From Selaginella moellendorffii (taxonomy: Eukaryota > Streptophyta > Lycopodiopsida > Selaginellales > Selaginellaceae): a stretch of DNA of 64,000 nucleotides. Location: assembly GCF_000143415.4 (NCBI RefSeq), contig NW_003314305.1:1212834-1276833 (forward strand), written 5' to 3'. The first letter of the stretch is position 1. Each line of letters opens with the position of its first letter. Below the pieces are notes generated by a model. It saw only the letters and a list, made by a program, of their open reading frames with translations, was not told the origin of the DNA and searched no databases. Shown in pieces: positions 19,388-30,144 of this stretch. A program made the translations under genes and the position numbers.

Positions 19388-20270
19388 TGAAGCTTAGCGC
19401 TGGAGCTTCAAACATACTTACTCTCCTGGCTACCAGCCGCAGACGTAGCATGGTCCAAGCTGGTATGCAAGGGCTCGCATGCTGGATGATCCAAGTTTCA
19501 GGCTCCTGCGGAGGCAAAATGGTCACTCGACCGTCTTGTTGCTTCACGAATGACTTGATGAACCCACTCGCTACTTGCAATATCATCTTCCAGCAGCTTC
19601 GGTAGTACTTTTGTACTGCATTTCCTTGAAATAACAACGTCGCTCTTTTGCAGAAAGAAACCAGTCATGAAAGAGCTGCCAGATTCTTGGGAGTCTCGGT
19701 TTGCACCCGAAGCTTCTGTGCCATATCTTTCTCATGGCGGCCTCGTCTTATGCCGGTTTCGAATCCACTGACGCAGCAATGGGTCCTATCGACAGTTCTA
19801 TCGACAACTGCACACAGGTGCTGGCGACGATATGTCAGTGACGGCAAGCAATTCTTCCGGATCTGGATCTCCCCGTACCTGTTTGACTCGAGGCTGGGTA
19901 TTAGGACACTTTCTTGCTACCAAACCGTTTGCCTGACATCTCTCAACACGGTGTTCATCAGAGGTTTGCAGTACGATCTCGGTTACTTCTCGCACCACTC
20001 CGCACTTGTGCTACTCCAGATCGCTAAACTCCAGTGGCGGAGTTTAGCGGATCCAAATGGAGTTTAGTGGAGTGCTGTGGATAGCTCTTTGACATGCTGT
20101 GGGATACATGATTCTAAGGCTGTGGTCGCGGTGCTGGACAGAGAAAAACAACCATGGACGTGGAAAGAGGTGGCAACTTTAGAGGGCAACTTTCACAGCT
20201 GGGACTTTCGCAAGTGCTGTACGCATGGAAGCCTTACGTTTGCGGTTCTGTCGATGGGAGTGGCTTGAGG
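19388..20270 (+). pseudogene. F-box gene remnant (copy A), fused to a helicase remnant
   Basis: An F-box-like start is readable at about 19396-19470 (ELQTYLLSWLPAADVAWSKL, then VCK), followed by frameshifted segments equivalent to LDDPSFRLL and KELPDSWES. The stretch at about 20115-20270 (AVVAVLDREKQPWTWKEVA, FRKCCTHGSLTF, WLEE) matches the homologous locus at 32.9-33.8 kb. A roughly 350-nt block, 19715-20060, does not align simply and contains a hairpin. After WLEE the sequence switches abruptly to POLQ helicase sequence. Frames are broken and no full gene can be formed. F-box type is judged from the N-terminal LP...W.KLVCK pattern. Confidence 0.6.
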
Positions 20271-20275
20271 AGGCT

Positions 20276-22282
20276 TGGAACATGTTGTGTCCGTGGATAT
20301 TTTGGGACTCACGGGAGTAAAACGCTACCTCCAGATACTTCACTTGCAGTTCGTACCATCAAAAAGCGAACTCACTCGGACGGGCAGCTGTCCGAACTAG
20401 CAGTGTAGTTATAGATGAGCTTCATATGGTATGTATACTGATATCCCAATATCTTTCTTATAACAGTCTAGTGCAGGTTGGAGATAAAGAGAGAGGTTAT
20501 TTGCTAGAACTAAGCTACGATATGCGGCCGGTAAAGGTGACTATGAAAGCAGCAGCCCGACGGCCCCACGAGCTTGCAAATTATAGGAATGAGTGCAACG
20601 ATGCCTAATGTAGCAGCCGTTGCATCATGGCTTCAGGTATTGCAATCTTTTATTCAAGTCTTACAGACCATGATGATAATTTGCAGGCTGCATTTTATGA
20701 GACTAACTTTCGGTTCCTTTAGACGAACACATTGAAGTCATTTACGATACTAGTATGAATACTGTTCGTGCTCTAAAAGTAGGCTCTGAACTTAGCGGCA
20801 AGGATCCAGATCACATCGTCCATCTGTGCCATGAGGTTACTTTTGTGTTTTGACAAAGACCTTTCATAGGTCTTACTGATTTCAGTTTGTGCTCTTTGTT
20901 GTCTAGGTGGTTAGTAAGGCCATTCTGTGCTTTTGTTTTGTTCAAGTCGTCATGCCTGCGAAACCACTGCCCGACGAGATACAAGCAAATGGCTGGGAGA
21001 GCAGGAAGAGCAGGGATACACACGCATGGCGAGAGTGTAAAACTTCTCTCGTTTATGTATTCTGAAATTTGCCGAATGTTGGTTTTGCAGATATTAATCT
21101 ATAAAAGTGAGGAGCTTCCCATTCTGAAAGAAGGTTGTCAACCGTTGCAGTCATGTCTCGCCGAGGAAAAGAATGGAATGATGAGAGCTCGTTTTGGAGG
21201 TACCCTTCTCAACTCTACACAGCCTTTTGATGACGTCGTGAAGTCTGCTCAAGATTCTTTTCTGTGCCACAAGCGACTGATAGAGTGGGATCAGGAGTTA
21301 CAGATCTACAAAATAACTACATTAGGAAAAGCAGCGTTTGGCAGTTCGCTCAGCCCGGAAGAATGCTCGGTACGTTCTCGCTCGTTTTTGCTGGCAATGA
21401 CGAATTTTAATTATGCAGATGCAGGTTGTCTTTGAGGATCTTGCTAAAGCCCGTGAAAGTTTTGTTTTAGCGTCAGATTTGCACCTTGTTTACGAGGTTA
21501 CTCCTATTCACATGGAGCTTGAACTGGACTGGGGAGCTTACTATCAAAGATTTGTCGAATTGTCCTATGTCGATCAGGTTCTTATAGACGAAAGCTAGAA
21601 ATAGACATTGTAATGCTTTCGCATTTTACAGGCAGTTGGGGTGACCGTGATGCGCATGGCTCATGGAGCACCAATGCAGGGCCATAAAAGGAGTATCGCT
21701 TTTTTGTGGCTCTTATATTGTCCAAGCTTCTTCAGGTATGTATGGTCGACCTTTGTTCCATAATACTGAAGTTTCGCCACTAGGAAGTGCCGCTAATGGA
21801 CGTCTGCAGTACGTTCATGGTGCCGAGGGGCACTGTGCAAGCTCTTTCTTTGATTTTTTTACCTTTCTTTTATGTTTTCACAGGCTGCACGAGCTAGGTG
21901 TTTATACAAAGCGGGCTTACGAACAGTTGAAGCTGTAGCTGAGGCTACAATTCCTGAATTTGCAAACGCACTGTGCGATTCTTCATTCAAAGAACATGTA
22001 GGTTTGTTTCTCTTATATACCGAATGCTTTTACTCGCAAGCTTGTTGTGATAGATGCTGGTATGGATGTATGCTGCAACGGAGCAGGGAGAATTGTCCTG
22101 GATCGAGCAGAAGAGGCGCGAACAGCTGCTTTCTCGGCCTTTCAAGCTCTTGGAGCAACGATTCCCCATTCGCTGTCGCAGCCTTTATATGCCAGAGTTG
22201 AGAGGCCTCGATGGCCATATCTCCAAAGCAGGACGAGAGCAAGGCCGACGTTCATAGCACTGAAAAGGAAAACCGAGCAGTA
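20276..22282 (+). pseudogene. POLQ/TEBICHI-type helicase remnant (copy A)
   Basis: Remnant of the helicase half of a DNA polymerase theta-like protein (plant TEBICHI), involved in end joining. Readable in order: VDILGLTGVKRYLQILHLQF, the DExH box [30 protein letters not shown], and [13 protein letters not shown] followed at once by [10 protein letters not shown]. The region normally between those last two motifs is missing. Then come [37 protein letters not shown], an HhH-like segment (ATIPEFANALCDSSFKEH) and IVLDRAEEARTAAFSAFQAL. Several stops and frame changes interrupt it, and no polymerase domain follows. The N-terminal part is replaced by the F-box remnant. It is the sister of 27.55-29.86 kb. 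Confidence 0.75.
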
Positions 22283-22565
22283 ATTATGCAAGAAAATGGT
22301 AACCATGGCCACAATGCGTTTGGAGCATTGCGGAAAAGAAGGCCAAGGACCCGATCTTGCCGCTGTCACATCAGATCTGGAAACAAGGTTTTGATACATT
22401 CCCCCCGATTTCAGGACCAGTGAATAATTCTTGTTGTGAACATCATCTTTAATTCAAAAAAGTGGTACTTCGATCTAATACTATTAATAAAGTTTACACT
22501 AAACATGGAAGTATTTGTTTTTTTTTTTTTCTATCCTGATTGTGTTGATTTTGTTGTTGATTCAA

Positions 22566-23534
22566 TCAACCAAGAATACTACCTTGCCGATTAATTTTGA
22601 AATTAAACATATCACTCCATTTAGCTTTCTCCAATTCAATCTTCCAGAGCATCATGGATTCCTCCTTTCGCTTATCTTCTTCAGCCTGGAGATCCTGTTC
22701 AAGCTCGAGAGCAAAATAAATGTCCCCCTCCATTGCCTCTGCCTGCTCCTCCTGAGAATCCCCCTCAAGCACAAGATCCTCATTGTCCACATTCCTTTGG
22801 AGGATTTGGCTCGTTTCCCCATTGCCAATTTGAATTTCTGCCAAGCCCTCCTTGTGTTGTGGCTGCACCAAAACCTCCTCAAGCACGAGATTTAGCATCT
22901 CCTCATCATCCACATCCTCGAGATTTGACGACAGAATTTCAGTCATCTCTTTGTCACTCACTATAATTTCCGCCACCTCAGGGAACACAAGAGGGATGTC
23001 TTCCTCCTCATTTGGGACTTCATTCTCCTCGACCAGTGCCATGATTCTAGCCACCTCCAGGTCATCCATGTCAAAATCTTCCATGTCCTGGATCACCGCC
23101 CCAGCTTTATCGGCCTGTTGACCACTCTGCTTCGCTTGACTTTCGTGGACCAGCGAACCCTTCTTCCTCTCGTCTTCAAATGGAGCGCGCTTGAGCTTCT
23201 TCTTCTCATGTGCCATGCCAACTTCCCCAGTGCTGCTTGATCTTGGCCGCTTCATGTAGGTTGGTCTTGTTTTTCCGCCATAAGTGAATTTTTTCTTGCA
23301 CTGACTGCAGCGATACCTTGGCTGGCCAATGTTGTCGTTATTGAAGTAGTCGAAGTTGCCGCACTCACTGCGATTGCACTTCATACAGGTCGGGTGCTGC
23401 TGTTTCAAGTACGATTTCAGCTCACCCACGCTTCCAAACTGGAGGTTACTCTGCTGGGAGGACGAAGACCAAAACAGTGGGTAGTTCTGGAGAAGATGGA
23501 GCTCCTTGTACACCTTGCTGCTTTTGTTTGGCAT
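22566..23534 (-). CDS. Acidic protein with a divergent Dof-like zinc finger (copy A)
   Basis: Single open frame of 322 aa, not recognised as a whole. Residues 50-79 form CX2C-X22-CX2C (C50, C53, C76, C79) followed by KKKFTYGGKTR. The stretch NNDNIGQPRYRCSQCKKKF closely resembles the core of plant Dof DNA-binding domains (NN..L.QPRY.C..C.R.W), but it has one extra residue in the loop and F for the usual W. A basic patch KKKLKR (111-116) could be a nuclear localisation signal. From about residue 140 on the protein is strongly acidic, with repeated Glu/Asp and Leu/Val patterns, which might act as an activation or interaction region (inference). A copy 95% or more identical lies at 30145-31107. 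Maintenance of both open frames beside decayed sequence suggests recent duplication or selection. Confidence 0.72.
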   Translation of the reverse strand: MPNKSSKVYKELHLLQNYPLFWSSSSQQSNLQFGSVGELKSYLKQQHPTCMKCNRSECGNFDYFNNDNIGQPRYRCSQCKKKFTYGGKTRPTYMKRPRSSSTGEVGMAHEKKKLKRAPFEDERKKGSLVHESQAKQSGQQADKAGAVIQDMEDFDMDDLEVARIMALVEENEVPNEEEDIPLVFPEVAEIIVSDKEMTEILSSNLEDVDDEEMLNLVLEEVLVQPQHKEGLAEIQIGNGETSQILQRNVDNEDLVLEGDSQEEQAEAMEGDIYFALELEQDLQAEEDKRKEESMMLWKIELEKAKWSDMFNFKINRQGSILG

Positions 23535-23671
23535 CGCTGCTGGCTTCTCTGCTGAAAGGACAACAAGTGAAAACCTAAAATATGTCCTTTTTTACAAGCT
23601 TAAGGGATGAAATGTATGTTTAAAGTTTTGGGTAAAGGGAGTTTTATTAAACATCGTTTAATTTCCACCCG

Positions 23672-26230
23672 AGTCCGGTTGCTTCCTTTTGTGCGACCTT
23701 CTCAGGCATCCCAAAATTTAGCGCATGACTGTTGCGGAGTTTTTGGAACGGAGTGGAGGCTCCACGCTTGTTGATGTAAGCTGGTGCCTTAGAAGGAGGC
23801 TTTCTTCAAGGTACTTAATTCTTCCACCTAGATTTTCTTGTTTTTCATGTTGCGGGCTGTCGGAAATATGTATCAACAGTTGTCTGAGGAACTTAGCTGG
23901 ATCAAGGTTGAAAAGGAGTTGCTTCATCAGAGCAGGAGGTAAATCGAAGCTGCTTAAGGCAGACTTTCCTTTTGTGATTCAGTTTAAAACACTTGACTTG
24001 AGAGCAGGACTGACTTGAAAGATGGCTTACCAGCCGGGACCTGCAAATACATGCTGCGCAGGTGCAAACTTTGTCATCGAGCAGGCAATGAAATGACAAG
24101 CTTTACAAGCATGACGGTAGTCTCCTCAGTTCGTGAGTGCAAATGCTTTTATTTTTTGTTGTTCTCCCCATACAAGGCCCGATTTCAAGCTACAATCCCA
24201 AGCAATTCTAATCTTAGCCTTGATCGTGTCACAATGGTCTCCTCCACACAGGAAATCCCACCATGATCGCCAAGAATATTTTCCTCTTTAGAACATGATG
24301 CCAAGCTAAATCGATGGATTCCTGGACGGCATGATAGACAGGACCAAGAAGAGCATGACCCATGCGTGCACCTAGAGGAAGAGGTCAATGGATCCTTCAA
24401 TCTGGTCGGAGCTCATCAACTCCCAATCCCCATGCTCTGCCGCTTCGGGTCCCTCTCGAATGATTGGTATAGCGCGCGACACACCTAGCTGCGTCGGGAA
24501 CACCATGTCGTAAGAAAGCTGCTTGGCTCATGTACAGCGCTGAAAAAACAAAAACCAAGTGTGAAGAGCTTAGAAAACGTACAGTTGAGAACGCACGGCA
24601 ATGACTTGTCAAGACGTTGTCAAAACTCCTTCGAAGGTAGCACCTTGTCCAAGTACGTGTGTACACTGAGAAACAAACCAGAGCTGAGTTAGCTTCCAAA
24701 GAAGTCACACGAACCTGGTCAAGTAGCAAATCGTGAAAGAGAAAAGTGGATCATCGGCATGCATGGGAGCTTTCAAAGTGGCCACCGTTCCTGCCAGGTT
24801 TGCGTCTCACCTCGCACCACTGCAACGACAATGTAAATAACTAATCGATGCAAACCTCTTCACTATCTGCATATCGAGCAGCGCTAAGTCGAAAGAGAAA
24901 GAAAAAAGAAGAAAAACTCACCGCGAGCTGAGATCAATCGCCTGCAAGCGAGCAATGTTTCCAACAACACAGCGAATTTCTATAAATTGCTGGATAGAGA
25001 AACACGAGCTGAATCAAAAGAACAATCGACGAGCGACTGTAACAACTAACATACTCACCAGCCATAGGATAGCCTGGTTTCTCTCCTTAGAGTCGAGCGA
25101 GTAAAATTGTGCGTCTTTTTCCTCCAATACTGCCGGAGTTCCCAGTTTTCATCTAACGCCGGTGGACATGCTACAAGGACAAACACATCACACTACTCCA
25201 AGAGAGTTACCTCAGGAATGTTTACAAGCTTTGCAGGATTTGGCTTCCCGACGGCAAGAGTGTATGACTTTTTTCTTGCGCTCTTCACCATTTTCTTTAC
25301 ATTCCGTATAGCTCCGGCTGCGAGGAAGTCCAGGTGTTAGAGAAATGCCGACCAACATCGAGTGTTATGCCGACAATGTTTGCATCCTTTGGTACGCTCG
25401 ATTAAATAGTACCTGGAACCAAAGTCGAGGAACTTTACTGGTTGCCAAACTCTTCGATGCAATCGTCTAGATCTCAAGTTCTAGAAATCATTCAAAGGTA
25501 TCTATCTACCTGCATATTCCGATGATCGCAAACCACAGTACTCCAGGCTCCGTAAGAATGCATTTCGTTCGCCTGGCTGATTGAAACACACCACTGTCAG
25601 AGCTACAAAGGAAAGAAATTCATGAACTCCAGGGATGAATTGGATATGCCACAACGATTTCCTTGGGAAAATTCCAGCGGAAATCGCTTCTCTTGAGCAG
25701 CACAGGCTGCGGCATTTCGACAATCAGGAATCCTCCGCGCTCTGGATGGAAATCGCCTGTGCTGTAGCGGCGGCAGTCCCTAATCCAGAATCCGAGCTGA
25801 GAGAGGAGTATCGGAGATGCGCGGCATACGTTCAGCGTACTGGCGCGTGGTAACGCCAGTGCTCAGCCTCGCCATAGCCTGGAACCCTAAATTTCCATTC
25901 CTTTAGCCCGTTAAACCCTAAACCCAAACAGGATAGATAACTTAACTTTAATAAAAAGTGTTACGCTTTAATACAAAAGACAATGCTGGCCTGGGACTCT
26001 CTTGGACATCCTGCGAGAAAGAGGCAAAAAGAAAAGAAGAAGAAGCGTGAGATAGCCGATCAAATGAGAGTGTACTTACATTGCCCTATCGCTTCCCTCT
26101 GCCCTTGAGGCCTCCTTCATAGCGATCGAAGCTCCAAAATCCCAGGAGCTCAAAACAAAGTAGTGCCAGAGAGATCTCTTGCAAGAGCCCAGCGAGCTCA
26201 AAGTCCCTGCCTTTCTAGCTCAAGCATCCA
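23672..26230. other. About 2.5 kb with no supported gene
   Basis: Right of the duplicated block, whose homology to the 31.2-kb copy stops after TTTAATTTCCACCC. Several short open frames exist on both strands (for example 23725-24018 plus, 24397-24729 minus, 25635-25853 plus) but none shows a known motif. Telo-box-like CCCTAAACCC sequence occurs near 25910-25930, suggesting a promoter remnant. Base composition is like the surrounding gene-rich DNA. Confidence 0.5.
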
Positions 26231-26232
26231 AT

Positions 26233-26320
26233 TCCTGCTTTCTCGGCCTTTCAAGCTCTTGGAGCAATGATTCTGCATTCGCTGTCACAGTCTTTATATG
26301 CCAGAGTTGAGAGGCCTCAG
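26233..26320 (+). repeat. Isolated piece of the POLQ remnant tail
   Basis: About 88 bp nearly identical to 22126-22213 and 29704-29792 (the AAFSAFQALGATIPHS segment and its flank). It sits directly before the second IMPACT/YigZ copy, which marks a duplication junction. Confidence 0.75.
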
Positions 26321-26349
26321 GCTGAGACGGACGAGATGGCCATATGTAT

Positions 26350-27110
26350 AGATCGCCAATGTATATGACTGAAACAATGTATATGCATTTCAGTTGCCAG
26401 GGAGGAGCGAAATCTTGGAGCGATCGGCATACACAGCAATCTCGTCCAGTGCAAGATGAAACGAAGTAAGTTCATCGCCACGGCCGCTCTGGACAGTGGA
26501 CGATGAATAAGGCGCATTGACACTTCTCTCCCAGGTCTAGTTTTGCAAAGAAGAAAATTGCAATCCTAGCTCATTCCTTTGTTTGCAAGGTCTTGGATCC
26601 ACAGGCAACTCACGAGTGCTGGGCTTACAAGGTGGTTCATTTATTTCGCCTTGTTTGCTTGAATGTTTCATTTTCTTCCAGCTTAGATCAAAGAACGCTA
26701 TCGTTTTAGCGATGGTGGAGAGCCTGGAGGAACGGCAGGACGGCCAATCTAGGCTGCCAGAGGAAATTCTGGTGTGGATGGAGTTATGGTCGTTGTCACG
26801 AGGTACCTATCATCGTTTTTCCAAACGAAAGAACAAAAACTAATTGGAAATCCAGGTACTTTGGTGGAACGAAGCTTTCGTTCGAGCTTATGGAGGAATC
26901 GCTGCTGACTGCCTCAAAGACGCACGGACGCACATTGTCAAAGCAAAGGTTTTCTTATGTAGTTTGGTGTTGTCTACTGACTTGCATCGAGTGTGTAGAT
27001 CTACCTGGTTCTCAAGCCTGGCTTTGATCATCTTGGAGATGTGTACCCTCTCCGAAGCATTGGTGTTATTAGTTTCGATCTTTATGTCTTCATGGGCAAC
27101 GAATCCAGCT
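26350..27110 (+). pseudogene. IMPACT/YigZ pseudogene (copy B)
   Basis: Matches the gene at 18306-19307 over exons 1 to 5. Decayed: the initiating ATG region differs, the [15 protein letters not shown] segment is shortened (TTTGGTGGAACGAAGC runs into TTTCGTTCGAGC, losing GTGGL), and the last exon is replaced by PPR sequence. Pieces such as [13 protein letters not shown] and the splice-site context remain recognisable. Confidence 0.8.
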
Positions 27111-27159
27111 TCAGCTTCAGCTTGCACAAGTCTGGCATCAAAAGAGGAGGCTGTGCGAC

Positions 27160-27451
27160 TTTCGGGGAAACGTGAAGGAAAAGTTCGCTCACTGGAGAGA
27201 GGAATGGCTATACACGCCGAAGCTGCTAAAGGTGGTCTCGAGTTGGAGTATTTGGTCGCAAACACGCTGGTGGATTCTACGTCAAATGTGGGAGCTCGGC
27301 AGATGCTCGCAGAGTTTTTGACAAGATGCCACTGCACGATGTCGTGTCCTGGACGGCGCTGGTGCTGGGCTACGCGGGAAACGGTGAAGGCCAGGTGGCC
27401 TTGGATCTCTTAGAGGACATGCAACGTCGGGGCTGTACACCGAATGCTTAA
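27160..27451 (+). pseudogene. Pentatricopeptide repeat (PPR) gene fragment
   Basis: Fragment of a plant PPR protein of the PLS type (organellar RNA binding or editing families). The first part reads LERGMAIHAEAAKGGLELEY then LVANTLVD. After one frame change come YVKCGSSADARRVFDKMP, HDVVSWTALVLGYAGNG and ALDLLEDMQRRGCTPNA, then a stop. Only about two to three repeats are present, with no start. It replaces the end of IMPACT/YigZ copy B. Confidence 0.8.
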
Positions 27452-27549
27452 GCTCACTACTTTCAGTGCATTGTTAGAGGGACAAGAAAGCAAACGAGAA
27501 GAAATCCTGGCGATCTGTCTCCAGTAAGTGACGATGATCTTTTTCCTTT

Positions 27550-29862
27550 CATTCTTTTTTGCTGATGCCTGTGTTTTGTTTCAGTGGTGTTTCCCCGACA
27601 AAAAAGGTAGCAGCTACCTCTAGAGATGTTTTGCAAGAGAAGAGCGAGAAGATGGACGTCTCTCCAAGCAAAGCTTTGAGAAGCGAGATGGCGATTCCTC
27701 TCGGTGCAACGACGGCTGAAATGGTTGAAGTGGCTGACAGAAAATTACCGCCCTTTCAGCACAGTGCGAAGAAGCTACCATGCACTCCTCATGCAAGCGC
27801 TGGAAATGGTGGCGATCCCACTCCGAACTGGCTACTCGACAACAAGTATGTATCACCAGTAGATAGCTTCTGGGACGAGGCAATACGCGTCCTTGGGAGC
27901 AAGAAGGGTTGACGGCCCGAATTTATTGAACTCTCCGACTTTGCGAGTCATGACAACGTTGGCAAAGAAGCTGTTGCAGCTCCCACTGAAGAATCCGTCG
28001 TCCTCAGTCTCCGGTGAGAAGTTGTCCGATTGGCTTCCGGCTGAATTATGTGAAGGATACTTTCGGAAAGGGGTTAGAAGACTGTATCAATGGCAGGTAA
28101 GCCAACTGTTTGTGATTTTAGTGCCTACTTACAAGAAACTACAGGTTGATTGTCTACGCCTTGATGGAGTTTTGGATGGTAAAAGTCTTGTTTACTGTGC
28201 CTCAACAAGGTGCTTGAGATTTCTTATTTAGTTTTCTTTTATGGTAATCCTTAAAACTTTTTGACAGTGCAGGAAAGAGTCTTGTTGCAGAAATTTTGAT
28301 GTTAAAAAGAGTGGTGGCGACAGGGAAAATGGCAATGCTGGTTTTACCATATGTCGCGTTGTGTTCTGAGAAGGTATGCTTGGTTTTGTTTTGTCAAAAA
28401 CGTCAACTGGTTTTTACTTTGCTAGACAGAGCATTTAGAGGCGGTACTGGAACATGTTGTGTCCGTGGATATTTTGGGACTCACGGGAGTAAAGCGCTAC
28501 CTCCAGATACTTCACTTGCAGTTCGTAGCATCAAAAAGCGAACTCACTCATCAATAAGGTGGTAGAGGACGGGCGGCTGTCCGAACTAGCAGTCGTAGTT
28601 ATAGATGAGGTTCATATGGTATGTATACTGACTTCCCAATATCTTTCTTATAACAGTCTGGTGCAGGTTGGAGATAAAGAGAGAGGTTATTTGCTAGAAC
28701 TAAGCTACGATATGGGGCCGGTAAAGGTGACTATGAAAGCAGCAGCCCCACGAGGTTGCAAATTATAGGAATGAGTGCAGCGATGCCTAATGTAGCAGCC
28801 GTTGCATCATGGCTTCAGGTATTGCAATCTTTTATTCAAGTCTTACAGACCATGATGATAATTTGCAGGCTGCATTTTATGAGACTAACTTTCGCCTGGT
28901 CCCTTTAGACGACTAGTATGAATACTGTTCGTGCTCTAAAAGCAGGCTCTGAACTTAGCGGCAAGGATCCAGATCACATCGTCCATCTGTGCCATGAGGT
29001 TACTTTTGTGTTTTGACAAAGACCTTTCATAGGTCTTACTGATTTCAGTTTGTGCTCTTTGTTGTCTAGGTGGTGTGGTTAGTAAGGCCATTCTGTGCTT
29101 TTGTTTTGTTCAAGTCGTCATGCCTGCGAAACCACTGCCCGACGAGATACAGGCAAATGGCTGGGAGAGCAGGAAGAGCAGGGATAGACACGCATGGCGA
29201 GAGTGTAAGACTTGTCTCGTTTATGTATTCTGAAATTTGCCGAATGTTGGTTTTGCAGATATTAATCTGTAAAAGTGAGGAGCTTCCCGTTCTGAAAGAA
29301 GGTTGTCAACCGTTGCAGTCATGTCTCGCCGAGGAAAAGAATGGAATGATGAGAGCTCGTTTTGGAGGTACCCTTCTCAACTCTACACAGCCTTTTGATG
29401 ACGTCGTGAAGTCTGCTCAAGATTCTTTTCTGTGCCACAAGCGACTGATAGAGTGGGATCAGGAGTTACAGATCTAAAAAAATAACTCCATTAGGAAAAG
29501 CAGCGTTTGGCAGTTCGCTGAGGCTACAATTCCTGAATTTGCAAACGCACTGTGCGATTCTTCATTCAAAGAACATGTAGGTTTGTTTCTCTTATATACC
29601 GAATGCTTTTACTCGCAAGCTTGTTGTGATAGATGCTGGTATGGATGTATGCTGCAACGGAGCAGGGAGAATTGTCCTGGATCGAGCAGAAGAGACGCGC
29701 ATAGCTGCTTTCTCGGCCTTTCAAGCTCTTGGAGCAACGATTCCCCATTCGCTGTCGCAGTCTTTATATGCCAGAGTTGAGAGGCCTCGATGGCCATATC
29801 TCCAAAGCAGGACAAGAGCAAGGCCGACGTTCATAGCACTGACAAGGAAAACCGAGCAGTAA
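27550..29862 (+). pseudogene. POLQ/TEBICHI-type helicase remnant (copy B, with N-terminal part)
   Basis: Second copy of the helicase remnant, extending further 5' than copy A. Readable: a low-complexity N-terminal part (27559-27912), [14 protein letters not shown] and GVRRLYQWQ (a typical POLQ helicase entry), [16 protein letters not shown] and AGKSLVAEILMLKR (Walker A, split by an intron-like gap), KMAMLVLPYVALCSEK, VDILGLTGVKRYLQ, the DExH box [32 protein letters not shown] joined to [10 protein letters not shown], and [16 protein letters not shown]. It shares the large internal deletion with copy A, and additionally lacks about 590 nt equivalent to 21352-21938. Not expected to give an active enzyme. 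Confidence 0.75.
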
Positions 29863-30144
29863 TTATGCAAGAAAATGGTAACCATGGCCCCAATGCGTTT
29901 GGAGCATTGCGGAAAAGAAGGCCAAGGACCCGATCCTGCCGCTGTCACATCAGATCTGGAAACAAGGTTTTGATACATGCCCCCCGATTTCAGGACCAGT
30001 GAAAAATTCTTGTTGTGAACATCATCTTTAATTCAAAAAAGTGGTATTTCGATCTAATACTATTAATAAATTTTACACTAAACATGGAAGTATTTGTTTT
30101 TTTTTTTTTCTATCCTGATTGTGTTGATTTTGTTGTTGATTCAA

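Noticed and set aside
22733-23121. Plus-strand Ser/Pro-rich frames in the Dof-like gene
   Set aside because: Antisense of the Glu/Asp-rich coding strand.
24397-24729. 110-codon minus-strand frame
   Set aside because: No motif, no splice context, and composition not protein-like.
25635-25853. 72-codon plus-strand frame with GKIPAEIASLEQ, like a leucine-rich repeat
   Set aside because: Only one possible repeat and no flanking repeats; probably chance.
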